Under the pieces are notes generated by a model, which worked only from the letters and a program-made list of their open reading frames with translations, ran no database searches and had not been told where the DNA came from. Positions 25,230-37,268 of a DNA stretch of 64,000 nt are shown in pieces. This DNA comes from Daucus carota subsp. sativus (lineage: Eukaryota > Streptophyta > Magnoliopsida > Apiales > Apiaceae): positions 56,720,949-56,784,948 of the forward strand of contig NC_030383.2 in assembly GCF_001625215.2 (NCBI RefSeq). The letters are read 5' to 3'. The position numbers and the translations under genes were made by a program. Position 1 is the first letter of the stretch. Every line of letters begins with the position of its first letter.

Positions 25230-26996
25230 CGCTAGATGGGGCTTGTCTAGCACTTTTTAACCGCTAGACGTAATAGAATTACCCCGTCTATCGGTTAAAA
25301 AGCGCTAAATGTACTAAAATTTTGTTATAATCTGGGCCGCTGGATATTCATCCAACGGTCCATAAATTATATGTTGGTTAACCGCGTCTCTGGCCATATA
25401 TAGACTGCCAGGGACCTGGACCCTTTACAATTTATTGGTATAAAAAGTACTAATATAATAATAAATTATTATAAATTATTTTTTTAAATGATTTTATATA
25501 TGTTTATAAAATTAAAATTTTGAAATAAAAATATATCATCAAAAAAATAAAATTTTCAACTTATCAAATTCTAAACTGACTTATAAAATTTTTGTACAAA
25601 CATTAGAATTTAAGATGCTTTTGATTTATAAATCATGTTGATACCTTCTCATGAACTTGTAGTTAGAGATGTTCAAAAGATATAAAATCTAAACTCTGAT
25701 CTTTGAAAAATCTGATCTGAAAAAAAATCCGGTCCGATCTGCCCGGTCCGAGGATCTAAAATAGGTCAAAGATTTTCAAAAAAATCTGGATTTTATCCGG
25801 ATTTTTGAAAAATCCAGATTTTATATAAGTAAACCTGATCCAGTATTTTCGAAAAAGCCCAGCCCGATTTTCAGAAAAGCCCGGCCTATCTGATTTGAAA
25901 AAAATTCCGGTAAGCCCATTATGTTATACTGTTTTGTTTAAATCATTAGTTTTATTTTACATTGTTTTGTACTAGGATTATTCATTTAAAATACTTCAAG
26001 ATATGCAATATTTTACCATTAACATTTCTAATAGTACATTGTAAGTATGTTGTTTAAGAAGAAACGAAAATTATAACATTTTAAATGGTACATTTCAATG
26101 CCGTATTGGAGGACTGGATTAGGTTTTTAACTACACTTTTTTAAAGCCATTTTTGCTGAACACTGCTTTTAATGTTCCCCTGTTGTGTGTAGATGATCAT
26201 CTTCTGGATGAATACTAAGAGAAATTTAATCGCGATTTCAGTGGCAAACTCATTTTGAATGCTTTAAACTATTCTTAACTTGGTCGACTCTTCATGTATA
26301 GTCAATAGTGTATACTACTCTCTGTGGCTGCTGTACTCGTAAACTTCGTAGTTACATTAGTCCTTTATGCGCTCTAAATAATTTTTCGGCATGTATGATA
26401 AAATATATAAATTTGCTGATTAGTCTAAACTTGTAAACTGACCGATTGTTTTTGAAGGACACACGTTTAAATACTCTCTCCCTCCTTCGTTACATTATTT
26501 TGGCGCACACATTTTAAGATTTTTGTAAAATATAATTTCATAAAATTTTTTTTAAAAAAATGTCTTGAATAAAAAAATTGATGTTTAAACTTTTATTCGA
26601 AAAAAAATTAAAAAATATTATTAAATTATACTTTATAAGAGTCTCAAAATAGATACAAACATTAAACGTAAACAATCCGCCGGGACCGAGAATACAATTT
26701 TAGACAAGACGTGGAGGACAGTAGTACATCTACTTTTGCGTAAATCAGTAAACGTAAACTAACGTACAAAAATTATGCAGAGTATCCCGACCAAGAGGTC
26801 TTAATTAAACACTAAATTAAAAATTAAGTGAACATATTAAAAACAAAAAATACAATCAATCTCTTTCGAAAAGTCACACTCGAGTTAGTCCGGAGTGTTT
26901 CAGCTGGTTAAAATAGGGGATTGTGGTTTATCTTTGCAGTTCATGAATGATTATATTTGTCAAACATGTACATTCTTATAAGAATTACACATTATT

Positions 26997-27055
26997 TATT
27001 AACTATTAAACTGATATATATTTTTATTAACTATTAAACTGATATATATTATTTT
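26997..27055. repeat. Tandem duplication of about 29 bp
   Basis: ATTAACTATTAAACTGATAT plus flanking TA-rich bases occurs twice in succession. Probably a replication slippage product. Confidence 0.7.
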
Positions 27056-28889
27056 TAATAATCTAAATATTGATAACATGTTATTTTTAAATTATAACCA
27101 ATTAATATAATCAATATCATCGAAATACAATGTCTTACAAGTTTAGTAAATTTGACATAATGTCTTCCAAATTCAATATGATCCGCAATTATAAGATGGT
27201 CTTATTTTTTCCAAGATATGAGAGACTTCAGATTTATTTTTTTCATCTAAAATGAGTCACAAAGTTGGTAATCGAATTTACAAATTTTATTGTAAGGAAT
27301 TAATGTCATAGTCATATTTATTAAAATATCTTTATAAATCCAAATGATACCAGATTAATCGCACTAGAGAAAAACCGTAAACAAATGAAAAAAGTATAAT
27401 ATATTATGGATTAAAAATTTTTACTTATTAAAAATTTCAATAAATACTAGAAATCACATGTATATATTATACGTGATATATAAGCTAATACATCTTTAAA
27501 TGGTCAAAATTAATTTTTAAAAGCGATCGCATAATCTTGAACAAAGATGATTCTGACAGGTGACATATAATAAAAAAAAAATCTCATAACCAGTATTATT
27601 TCATATATTTTGGTTCCTGTAGAATCGTGTTCTGTGTATATATTTTCCGAGGGAAGGTAATCCAAGTCCTGCAAAAATGATTCAACAAACACCCGTGAGG
27701 CAGTGATCCGTGACATCCGGCGACAGGACGAGAAGATACAATTCAGTAGCACATGCTGTACTCTTGTAAGAAAGAAAGGTGATGGTCAAACAAATGATAT
27801 ACAACAACTCGATGACAAGGGTAAAAATCACTATCAATCGGTGAAATAATAGCATTTTTTTTTGCTAAAATAATGAAATACTAATAGTTTTGCTTTCGCT
27901 ATGACTCTATGAGTGGGTGTTAAAATCCTTAAAATATATTATTTATTAAAAAATATATTTAATTTTAAAAGAAAAATTATCAAGTTATCGAAATTCGCGG
28001 ATTCGGTTAAAACTTTCAATTCATCGAAAAAGTCTTCGATAAATCTCAAATTAACGGAGGGAGTACATGTTACTGAAACATTTATGCAAAGAAATAAATG
28101 ATGTCATCAGTTCAAGAATTGAAATTAAAACCCTACATATTTAATTTTGTGATTAGCTGGAAAATAAAAGGTAGAAATAGTAGCGTTTGATATTGATCGC
28201 GATAAGCGGGAGTAGGCTCTCACATTCATGTGCAAATAAAATCCAAGAAATTTTAGCAATAAGAACCAAATAATGTGTGGAGCTCGTATTCCGTAAGGTA
28301 CATACACAAAAACTGAATGATCACACATTTACCAAACTGAAGCCGCATCTTTCAGTAATTGATTATTTGATTCAATTGATGTTATTATCGTACAGAAGTC
28401 GCATCTTTCATCAATTTAATTATTTTCAATCATGTTTTGTTGGTGCAAAATCCCTAGCTACGTAATCCATATTGCCAGGGCTTTTGCATGTTATCATTAC
28501 CAATACTCCAAGTGGGTTTTCAGCACGGCCCAATTAACTGATGCCTCGTACTTCTCACGTTGTCTATCATCTTTTGTTAGACTGGCCCACTGGGGTAGTC
28601 CTCCGTTTCATTTTTGGTCAAAGGGGTAGTCTATCTCTATCATTACCAATACACGTTTCTTCCATTCTGGCCGGTCAATTTGATTATACTGTGACTCTTT
28701 TACCAACCACAAAAGTAATTTTTTCCCCAAAAAAGTTGGCTTGTGCACATGCTGAGCACTAAAATCTATAGAATTAGAGAGTTTTGATTGGTGTGGTTGT
28801 TGTATTTGCAGGGGGTCCACTATTATTAAAGAGGCTAAGTCAATAGAAACCATCCAAATTCATCAATTTTAGTGCTTAGTGGTAGAAGT

Positions 28890-29021
28890 GTTTTTTTAAG
28901 TTACAAATGCTAATTTTTCCCAAACACTTTAATCACTTATAAATCTTAACTTGCATAAACTTTTGATCCACTTCTTTACTTTATCAAGAAACACTCCTTT
29001 TAAACTCACTCAAACGGGCCC
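28890..29021. mobile_element. Fragment of the GGGC-ended MITE family, copy C
   Basis: The right part reads CCCAAACACTTTAATCACTT and later CTCAAACGGGCCC, matching the conserved half of the relatives at 24923 and 57460. The left terminus is missing or too diverged to fix. Confidence 0.45.
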
Positions 29022-29099
29022 ATTATAACTCAAATTAATATATACTCCCTCTGTTTTGAAATATAAGTCGTTTGAATTTCTTGCACTCATTTCTAAGTC

Positions 29100-29655
29100 C
29101 TTTGACCGCATGTTAAAAATCATTATTTATGAACATAGTAGCAGTTTTGTTTTCGGATCGCTTAACAAATAAAATATTAAAATTCTTTAAACTAAAAAGT
29201 ATTACAATCAAATCTCGAACAATCCAACCTATATCATTTATGAACATAGTAGCATTGCAATCGAATTCACATAAGCAGCAACATCTGTAGCCCAATGTTC
29301 ATAATTATCATTGATATTGATCAACAAATGACCCCAAAACATGAACAATATTTTGTCGTGAAAGGTGAATTCTTGCGATATTCACCATCGTGCCATATTT
29401 GATATAAGTTTTACGGATCACCCAAAACACACACAAAAACATCAAATAAACACAAACATCCCAAAACGATGGGCACAGCCTTAATGACAAAGCACTCAAC
29501 CAAAAAGATAGATCTTGATTTTATTAATAAAACTTATAAACATAAGAGAAGATGGAATAGTGAAGATGATTAATCAATCGATGGGATGAAGGATGAAAAG
29601 TGGAGCAAAGACGGTTAAAATTTTAGAAGTCGACTCTCAAAACTGCACCCTACAA
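29100..29655 (-). mobile_element. Second, diverged LINE-derived element copy
   Basis: It shares order and content with the insertion at 17375-18162. On the minus strand there is WIVRDLIVILFSLKNFNILF followed by a VKRSENKTA-type segment (the RNase H tail), then the GTGAAAGGTGA landmark and the same AAGTCGACTCTCAAAA end near 29628-29643. No oligo-A tail or target duplication is left, so it is older. It abuts a Stowaway-like end on its left. Confidence 0.6.
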
Positions 29656-29669
29656 CTGACTAGACAGTA

Positions 29670-29973
29670 CTCCCTCCGTCCCTATTTATCTGTCCACTAT
29701 GGAAGTAAAAATTTGTCCCTATTTATCTGTCCATTTATACTTTCAAAACTTATTTAATGATAGTTTTTCAAATATATCTCCATAATTTCAATTTTCAAGG
29801 CTTGACTTATTTAAAACTTGGTTGAATTCATGTTTTCAAGACATAAAGTAGGGGTATTCCACCATTTTCAAGATATTAATTAGAGGTATTTAATGAAAAA
29901 GTTCATACAACCAATTATTCCTTGGTATGTGTTTTTTCCCCCAAAATGGACAGATAAAAAGGGACGGAGGGAG
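29670..29973. mobile_element. Stowaway MITE upstream of NPR1
   Basis: Begins CTCCCTCCGTCCCTATTTAT and ends in the reverse complement (ATAAAAAGGGACGGAGGGAG), with the Tc1/mariner TA duplication on both sides (29668-29669 and 29974-29975). It is 304 bp, non-coding, and lies about 430 bp upstream of the NPR1 start codon, so it is part of, or next to, the promoter. Confidence 0.9.
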
Positions 29974-29975
29974 TA

Positions 29976-30402
29976 TATAATTGTATCCAGAGTAGTCAAC
30001 TGTTTCCATAACAATAGTACCATCACTATTACGACACAATTTAATATTCGATCGAGTAAAAATATCAATCAGATCGAAATTATTATTTTTTCTTACGAAC
30101 TAAAATGTTTAAATCGACTATTTGAATCGAATTGTTTACAGCCTAGTTGTATTCGTCTATATTAGAAAATAATAAAACATGTACTTCCAGTCTTCCACAG
30201 TGTTCAACGTCACCCACGCCTTCATTTCTTCACAAGATTTCTCCTTCTCTCCCATCTGACTTCTTCTCGCTCCTCCATTTCCATTCTTCACACACTCCAC
30301 CGCCATTTCACCCTATACACACACCTATACATACACCAATACATACACCTATACATACAAATATACGTACATATGTAACTGAAGTTGTGATTGTATATCT
30401 AT
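29976..30402 (+). promoter_or_regulatory. NPR1 promoter-proximal region and 5' leader
   Basis: Contains a W-box core in reverse (GTCAA, 29995-29999), the kind of WRKY site known to drive NPR1 in Arabidopsis. It also has a pyrimidine-rich stretch from about 30190 to 30310 and short CCTATACATACA-type repeats at about 30306-30360, likely within the leader. A TATATAA at 29974-29980 overlaps the Stowaway target site, and TCTATATTAG at about 30156 is the nearer TATA candidate. Confidence 0.45.
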
Positions 30403-33400
30403 ATGGACACTCGAACTGCTATCTCCGATTCGAACGAGAGCACAATCACCTGCGTCAAAATCACCGACTCGTTTTTACCGGAAAACACGGCTCACGATGT
30501 GTTGTCGATGAAGCGGCTCTCCGAGAACATCGAATCGATCTTCTCCACGGCGTCGCCGGAGTTCGACTACTTCTCCGACGCGAAGATCGTCGCCGGCGAC
30601 GGCCGAGTAGTCCCCGTCCACCGCTGCATCTTGTCGGCGCGGAGCGCGTTCTTCAAAACGGTGTTGAGTGACAAAGTAAGTGATTCAGGTGTCAAGTTAG
30701 AATTGAAGGAGTTAGCGAAAGAGCACGAAGTGAGTTTTGAGGCGTTAGTTACGGTTTTGGCGTATATTTATAGTGGTAAAGTTAGACCGTTACCGAAAGG
30801 CGTATGTATTTGTGCGGATGAGGAATGTGATCATGTGGCCTGTAGGCCGGTGATTGATTTTGTTGTGGAGGTTTTGTATGCTTCGTTTGTTTTTCAGATT
30901 ACGGAGTTGTTTGCTCTTTGTCAGGTGATTTTCTTAGCTTCAATTTGATACTAATTTTAGTATTATTATGTCATCGGAACTGAATTCGAATGAGTAGCAA
31001 CAAATTTAAGTTGAATTGGTAAATATTTGAACGGTTCTTAATTGAAGTCCGTACATAATGGATTACTGATATTATAAGTTTGGTTGATTATTAGTTCATT
31101 AGTTTATATAATTTTTAATCCTGAAGTTATTTTAGCAGCTAGAATAATGGCTTGTACTATTGCATTTAAGGCCCTAGATAATGCTAATTGTATTTGGTAC
31201 TATGTGCATAATTTGTAAAATTTGAACATTTCGAAGTTTGTTGCCTGCATATTACATTTCAGGAGCGTTCTTCGTTGGGTGTTCATTGGGTTTTGTTGTT
31301 TCTGTAACTGGTATGGCCGTATACTTACTTATATATACTTGCAAGGGAACAATAGACGGAGGTGAGGAAATTAATAGGATTCATCAAATGTTGTATAGTG
31401 AGGCAGGACATAAAATAAAACGGAAGAATTTACATAATATATATATGCATTAATGTTTAGAGTACAACACAATTCTAGATTGTCATTATATTTAGGTGTC
31501 TTCGCTGGAAAAAAAGGTCTCTGGAGCTTTGCATCTTCCTTTTTCTTATAATTTCTTATTTTTGTATACAAGTACTACTACTCACCATAAAAGCTCTCAT
31601 ACTTTTTCCCTCCGATTTGTCACCTTATTTTTTAATTTCCGGTTTTCAAATTCAAAGTTTACCATCATTTGAAGGTGGAAAGTTATAATGAGACTCATTA
31701 GTCGTGACATAAGGTTTATTGAGTGGGAGTGGCGAGTCCGATTGTCAAAGAACTGCTTGAAAATCTGTGTGGACATTTTCAAAATAGATACTAACATTGG
31801 CTCAGCAAAAGCACAATTGTTAATTTTAATTACAAGTTGCAAATTGTTCTTTCCTTGTAATTCCAACTCTTTATTAATGTCAGAGTCACCTTCTGGACAT
31901 TCTGGATAAGGCTGCAGCGGATGACATTTTGGTGGTTTTGTATGTGACAAATATGTGCAGAAATGCTTGCGAGAAATTGTTCACGAGGTGCATGCAGATT
32001 GTTGTCAACTCCAATGTTGATATTGTAACTCTTGATAAAGTCCTTCCCGAGCACTTAAAAAAACAGATTATGGATTCACGCATAGAACTAGGCTTAATTG
32101 GTCCTGAAAGCAATAATTTTCCCGACAAACATGTGAAAAGAATACACAGAGCTCTGGATTCAGATGATGTAGAGTTGCTCAGAATGCTTCTGAAAGAGGG
32201 GAATACCAGTCTAGATGATGCTTGTGCGCTCCATTATGCTGTGGCCTATTGTGATGCAAAGACCACAACGGAACTTCTTGATCTTGGGCTTGCTGATGTA
32301 AACCATACTAATTGGAGGGGTTATACTGTGCTCCATGTTGCGGCAGCTCGAAGGGATCCTAAAATTATTGTATCTCTTCTCACAAAGGGAGCTCGACCTT
32401 CTGATCTCACTTCAGATGGCAGAAAAGCCCTTCAGATATGTAAGAGGCTGACTAGAGCTTTGGACTATCATACTACTGATAAAGGAATAGAATTTCCCAA
32501 GGATCGTCTATGCATAGAGATTTTGGAGCAAGCAGAGGGCAGAGATCCAATATTAGGAGAAGCTTCAGTGTCTCTTGCTATGGCTGGTGATGATCTGAGA
32601 ATGAAGTTGTTGTACCTTGAAAATAGAGGTGAGATATTCCATTACTTAAATAAACAAACATATGCAGGTCTGCTTATAACATTTTTTCTGCAATAAGATT
32701 ATTTATAGCCTTGAAGGTTAGTTTTATTATCTTAAGTTTGTAAAGTGCGAACATTATTTTTTTTCTCACAATATGCTGGTGCTGTATTTGTAATCACCAG
32801 GGCGATTTTATCTTATCAATCTGATTGTATTTAAAACCATTACTGTTAGTTGGTATATAAAAGCGGACAACTATTTGTAAGGCACAAGCCACAAGGTCAG
32901 AAAATGTTGATTGGATTACAATATTTTGATTGATGTTCAAGCTTTTAGCAAAAAGGAAGCACCATATAAAAGAGTAGGATCAAGCATACAGACCATTTTA
33001 TGTCTTGTTTAAGACTTCTTAACTTTCTTATGCTTAACTGGTTATTGAAGTGGTAGTGTACACGTGTCCTTCAAGTTCAGGTCACATGTAGCTTGATGCA
33101 AGTCTCCCAGCTCCTAGTATCTTTTATTCACTTTCACATGGCAATGATCTTATAAGATATGTAGCTTAATCACATGCCTTATCCTAGTTACTATAAGGTT
33201 TGTAGCATTTTTGCATTAATTAAAACAAGTATATAAACTAGAGTATTAAGTAAGGCATGCCTTATCAGTAGTTATGTTGATTGGACACCCGTGTAATGTC
33301 GAAAGATGACAACACCACTTGTCATTCTTGAGCCTTTTCTGATTTTACAAAGGCATTGCATATTTCTAGATGATTGCAGTTCACATGTTAAACCTGCCTG

Positions 33401-34500
33401 TTGGTCTTTAAGGGAAACCAAGTGGGCTACAGCCTACAGTCCACCCACAAATTATGTGTCTTCCTTTATTCTCAACATGCCAATCGAAAGTTTTTTGTTG
33501 GAGGATTGCATGAAAAATATTATTTGGTTTCTGTTGCTATAGACTATAGTTATATATTAATTGACGACTTTTTGGTCTGCAGGGTATATTATGGTTATTG
33601 TAAAAAGATGATGGTTTGTAGGAACAATTACTGATCAGAACAATGATAGATTTAACAAAAAACCTTCTTTTCCTTTCTTCTTTTCCTTACAATTTTTTGG
33701 GTTGTTTAATGCATTTTACTCATCAGTTAATTTTGCTCAGCTGTACTGCTCTTAAAAAATATATAGTTAGCACTTTGTCACACAAATGACCTGAAAATGG
33801 TAATACTGACAATTCCATTGCACTTTCAGTTGGACTTGCAAAACTGCTGTTCCCTACGGAGGCTAAAGTCGCGATGGATATTGCTCAAGTTGAAGGCACC
33901 TCTGAGTTTCCATCAGCTGGCATGATTTCTAAAGTTATGTCTGATGCTCAGAGGACGACAGTCGACCTGAATGATGCACCTTTTAAACTTAAAGAGGAAC
34001 ATCTAAATAGGCTAAGGGCACTCTCAAAAACTGGTAATAATCTTTTCAATTCTAGATTACTTGCACACTTGAGCATTGAGTTGTAGCAGATGATTTTCAC
34101 CCTGATAAAATAAAATTTACTGCACAAATAGTTAAGATGTATATTTTTAATTTATTTAACCTTAACTTAGCAACTGAGCAACAATCTGATCCTTGTTATG
34201 CTGCGCACTTTCACAGTTGAACTAGGGAGGCGCTTTTTCCCACGATGTTCACAAGTGCTTGACAAAATTATGGATACTGATGATCTATCACAGCTAGCTT
34301 ACTTGCGGAATGACTCCCCAGATGAACGAGAAACAAAAAAGCAAAGATACACTGAAATTCAAGAACTGCTTAATGAGGCATTTAGCGAGGACAAAGTGGA
34401 ATTTCAAAGGTCTAATAACCTATCGTCCAATCTATCATCCTCCGCCTCATCGACATCCCTAGGCTTAAAGTCTAATGGTAGCCCCCTGGTCAATAGATAG
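30403..34500 (+). CDS. NPR1: NPR1-type BTB/ankyrin regulatory protein
   Basis: Four exons: 30403-30924, 31884-32628, 33830-34033, 34217-34500; GT-AG junctions, 584 aa. NPR1 is a salicylic-acid receptor and coactivator of TGA transcription factors in systemic acquired resistance, acting in cytoplasm and nucleus. Domains are BTB/POZ from about residue 45, the zinc-finger ligands C137, C142, H144 and C147, ankyrin repeats around 240-370 (DACALHYAVAYCD, GYTVLHVAAARRD), and the NPR1-like C-terminal salicylate-binding domain from about 400. Arg422 in LENRV appears to match the Arabidopsis salicylate-binding Arg432, and Cys75 matches Cys82. The residue matching nitrosylated Cys156 is Asp143. C-terminal motifs (VELGRRFFPRCS, KKQRYTEIQELL) fit the NPR1/NPR2 clade better than NPR3/4 or BOP. 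The start is the ATG giving MDTRT; upstream codons are not ATG. Confidence 0.94.
32629..33829 (+). other. NPR1 intron 2 (1.2 kb)
   Basis: Begins GTGAGA and ends TTTCAG. Short frames at 33306-33634 inside it do not join the NPR1 frame. No transposon ends recognised. Confidence 0.6.
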
Positions 34501-35768
34501 CAGTCTCCGAATTGTAAGTTACAGTCAATCATGTATGTTTTTTATAATATATTATAGTTTTTCTTGCCTCCCTATGTTAATCAGAAAATCTGGTATTCAA
34601 TCTTTGTATTATGCTTCATTTCAAGTTTGTAGAGTCAGATTGAAGCTCACGAACAAAGTGTTATACCAGTAAGAAATCCGGCTGAGATAATACAGTTTCT
34701 TCGATTATTTACATCATTTTCGTATTGGAATTGGGAATTGATTATGTTAAACCAACACAATGTCAGAAGCTGTTAAACCAACACAATGTCAGAAGCCTAA
34801 GGCATGTTCTAGATTTTTTAGCTGTATCACTGTGTTTGGAGTACAAGGTCAAAACTTTAACTTCAGCTCCTACCAGGCACCAGCAGAATCAACATCTCTT
34901 GTTTAAACTTGCAATTTTTACTCCGCATCTATTTACAGGACAGCAGAATGCTTCTTAATTCTATTAAAAAACTGTACCAGAGCAGAATGTTTCATGATGG
35001 TATTAGAAAACTGTACCAGGTCTTGCCTGCGTCAGACAAACACCTGTTTAGATGAGCAATGCTCTCATTTTCTCTCATTGTTGACATGCATAATGCAGTA
35101 TTCCTTATGGCCAAAATTAAGGGTGGGCAAAATGCCAGTTATCATTTCGAGGAAAGAAGGAATGCTTTTGATTTATCCCGTTATGTTTAGTAATGTTTGC
35201 ATCACTGATTTAAGTTATTTTGGCTGGAGCGCGATTGGATAATCCGGTGGTAAAGGATTATCTTATCCTCTATTGTCCGTGGTCCTGTGTGTGAACAAGC
35301 AGTTTCCTTTAAGTTATAAAACATTGTGATATCAGATTGGATAGCATCGGATTGTCACCTCCTGTGAGTATGTGGGCGATGCAAGGTGTTGTTTTCTGCT
35401 GGTATACATGACGAAGTCATTCACGGCTCCAGACAGTTTTTCATGATCAACGGATTGCATATGATGAGTCAAAAGTTTATTACTAGTATTCAAAGAACAA
35501 ACGAAATTAAGAGAGTCAAAAGTAGCAGTTTCTGTCAAGATAAAGGATAAGACTTTTCATGGCGGCTTGGTACCCCATGGTGATGAATTTTCAACACCTT
35601 AGTATATCCCTTGGGCCATACGTATACTTGGGATTCTTGGAGTGATCAACTTGTATTCTTACTACAGGGCTTTTATGTACCTGGCAAGTAAATTACTCCT
35701 ACAAAGCCCAGCAGTTTCCCAGTGCTACTGAACAATTTTACTCACTGTCAAACTTGATGCCTGCAGAA
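34501..35768 (+). other. NPR1 3' UTR and UGT upstream DNA
   Basis: Intergenic stretch between two same-strand genes. It contains a perfect 26-bp tandem pair at about 34746-34797. Frames here (34475-35538, both strands) carry no known motif. No TATA box could be fixed for the following UGT. Confidence 0.5.
34746..34797. repeat. 26-bp tandem duplication
   Basis: Two adjacent copies of a unit starting GTTAAACCAACACAATGTCA. Located about 250 bp after the NPR1 stop codon, possibly within its 3' UTR. Confidence 0.85.
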
Positions 35769-37268
35769 ATGGATTCACAGTCACAGCAGCTTCACTTTGT
35801 TATGATCCCTTTATTGTGTCCAGGCCACATTATTCCACTGATAGACATGGCTATTCTGCTGGCCCAACGCGATGTTATTGTCACCATTTTCACCACCCCT
35901 CACAATGCTGTGCGTTTTGGCTCTGCCATAAATCGGGCAATTGAGTCGGGGCTGCAAATTCGCCTTCTTCAAGTTCGATTTCCTTCTGTGGAAGTTGGGT
36001 TGCCCGAGGGATGTGAAAGCCTCGACGAACTGCCCTCGTATAAAGATATGTCTGTAAACTTCTTTTCTGCAGTACAAATGCTACAAGAACAGGTGGAAAA
36101 GCTTCTTGCAGAGGTGAGGCCTAGTCCGAGCTGCATATTGTCGGATAAGCATGTGTTCTGGACAGCAAAAACTGCAGAAAAGTTTCGGATTCCCTGGATT
36201 ATATTTGATGGAATGAGTTGTTTCACACAGTTATGCACAGAGTTGCTGCACACTTCAAAAGTGCATGAGAGTGTTTCTGATTCGGACCCCTTCATCGTTC
36301 CTGGCTTGCCTGATCGTATTGAATTTACCAAACTTCAGCTGCCAGGCTTATTCAATACAGGTTCGGATCCCACTTCTATGACCAATCTTCACAAAAAAAT
36401 AAGAGAAACTGAAGTAGGAGCATATGGGGTTGTGATCAACAGCTTTGAGGAGCTGGAGAAGAATTATGTTAGCGAGTTTAAAAATTTAAGATATGATAAA
36501 GTCTGGTGTATTGGTCCTTTATCTTTATGCAACAAAAATAACTTGGACATGGCTCAAAGAGGAAACAAAGCTACCATTGATCAAACCAAATGCTTGAAAT
36601 GGCTTGATATTCAAGAACCAGGCTCTGTAATCTATGCATGCCTTGGAAGCCTGAGTAGTCTTGCCCGCGAGCAGCTGATTGAGCTTGCCTTGGGCTTGGA
36701 GGCATCAGGACATCCATTTGTATGGGTGGTCAGAGCTGGAAACAAACAAGAAGAGATAGAGCAATGGATAGTGGAAGATGGATTTGAGGAAAGAGTCAGA
36801 GGGAGAGGCCTTTTGCTCCGAGGCTGGGCGCCCCAACTTCTGATATTGTCACACTCTGCAATTGGCGGATTCTTGACACATTGTGGCTGGAACTCGATGA
36901 TTGAAGGGATATGTGCTGGAGTTCCCCTGATCACATGGCCATTGTTCGCGGAACAATTTTTTAACGAGAAGTTAGTGGTGCAAGTAGTAGAGACTGGAGT
37001 GAGTGTTGGGAGTAAGAGTGTTGTGCAGTTGGGTGAGGAAGAGAAGGCTGAAGTGAATGTGAAGAGAGAAGATGTTGAAAGGGCTGTAAAGTGTGTAATG
37101 TCTCAAGGAGAAGAGGGTGAGAATAGAAGGAGAAAAGCAAAGGAGTTTGGAGAGAAAGCAAGTAAAGCAGTTGGAGAAGGTGGATCTTCTCACTTCGACG
37201 TGACATTGCTAATTCAGGACATTATGAATCATAGGCTACAAGCTCAGCTATATGAAACAAGAAAATGA
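35769..37268 (+). CDS. UDP-glycosyltransferase, UGT73C-like
   Basis: Intronless 499-aa family 1 glycosyltransferase, likely cytosolic, transferring a sugar from a UDP-sugar to a small lipophilic acceptor. The N-terminal segment [19 protein letters not shown] holds the presumed catalytic His20. The 44-residue PSPG donor-binding box runs from W353 to Q396 (WAPQ...HCGWN...EQ). The terminal Gln and the Trp at box position 22 suggest UDP-glucose. N-terminal sequence (TTPHNAVRFGSAINRAIES) and overall form resemble UGT73C enzymes, known to act on triterpenoids, brassinosteroids, cytokinins or xenobiotics; the acceptor here cannot be read from sequence. The start is ATG-GAT-TCA at 35769 because the tandem copy begins with the same MDSQ; an upstream in-frame ATG at 35757 would add four residues. 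AATAAA follows about 60 nt after the stop. Confidence 0.92.
   Translation: MDSQSQQLHFVMIPLLCPGHIIPLIDMAILLAQRDVIVTIFTTPHNAVRFGSAINRAIESGLQIRLLQVRFPSVEVGLPEGCESLDELPSYKDMSVNFFSAVQMLQEQVEKLLAEVRPSPSCILSDKHVFWTAKTAEKFRIPWIIFDGMSCFTQLCTELLHTSKVHESVSDSDPFIVPGLPDRIEFTKLQLPGLFNTGSDPTSMTNLHKKIRETEVGAYGVVINSFEELEKNYVSEFKNLRYDKVWCIGPLSLCNKNNLDMAQRGNKATIDQTKCLKWLDIQEPGSVIYACLGSLSSLAREQLIELALGLEASGHPFVWVVRAGNKQEEIEQWIVEDGFEERVRGRGLLLRGWAPQLLILSHSAIGGFLTHCGWNSMIEGICAGVPLITWPLFAEQFFNEKLVVQVVETGVSVGSKSVVQLGEEEKAEVNVKREDVERAVKCVMSQGEEGENRRRKAKEFGEKASKAVGEGGSSHFDVTLLIQDIMNHRLQAQLYETRK

Larger units (their letters stand above)
24561..25423. mobile_element. Mutator-like MITE, outer layer of a nest
   Basis: It starts GGGTGCTGGTCTCTGGGCAG, and the reverse complement of its right end starts GGGTCCAGGTCCCTGGCAGT. 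The arms remain similar for more than 130 bp (both contain ATATCCAGCGGCCCAGATTA). It is flanked by a perfect 9-bp repeat TTTACAATT (24552-24560 and 25424-25432), the Mutator hallmark. It is interrupted by a hAT element; without that insertion and its duplication the Mutator element is about 322 bp. Non-coding. Confidence 0.85.
25433..29100. other. Repeat-rich gene-free DNA right of the nest
   Basis: No gene was recognised. Visible pieces are a TC-rich Stowaway-like end near 26476, a Stowaway right end near 28060-28075 (CGGAGGGAGTA) without a partner, a 30-bp tandem duplication near 26997-27055 (ATTAACTATTAAACTGATAT), and a left Stowaway end near 29043. Frames at 27510-27752, 28125-28853 and nearby show no family signature. 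Confidence 0.45.

Noticed and set aside
30147..30671. 174-codon frame overlapping the first exon of NPR1
   Set aside because: Shadow of the NPR1 coding sequence in another frame; the Pro/His/Arg-rich translation has no family signature and the NPR1 frame is clearly the real one.
31238..31453. Hydrophobic frame inside NPR1 intron 1
   Set aside because: It looks like a membrane segment, but known NPR1 proteins join exon 1 directly to the LLDILDK exon, phases fit without it, and no partner exon exists.
31884..34500. NPR3/NPR4 or BOP identity for the NPR1-like gene
   Set aside because: A long C-terminal domain excludes BOP; motifs such as DLNDAPFKLKEEHLNRLRAL and the FFPRCS region resemble NPR1/2 more, though no tree was made.
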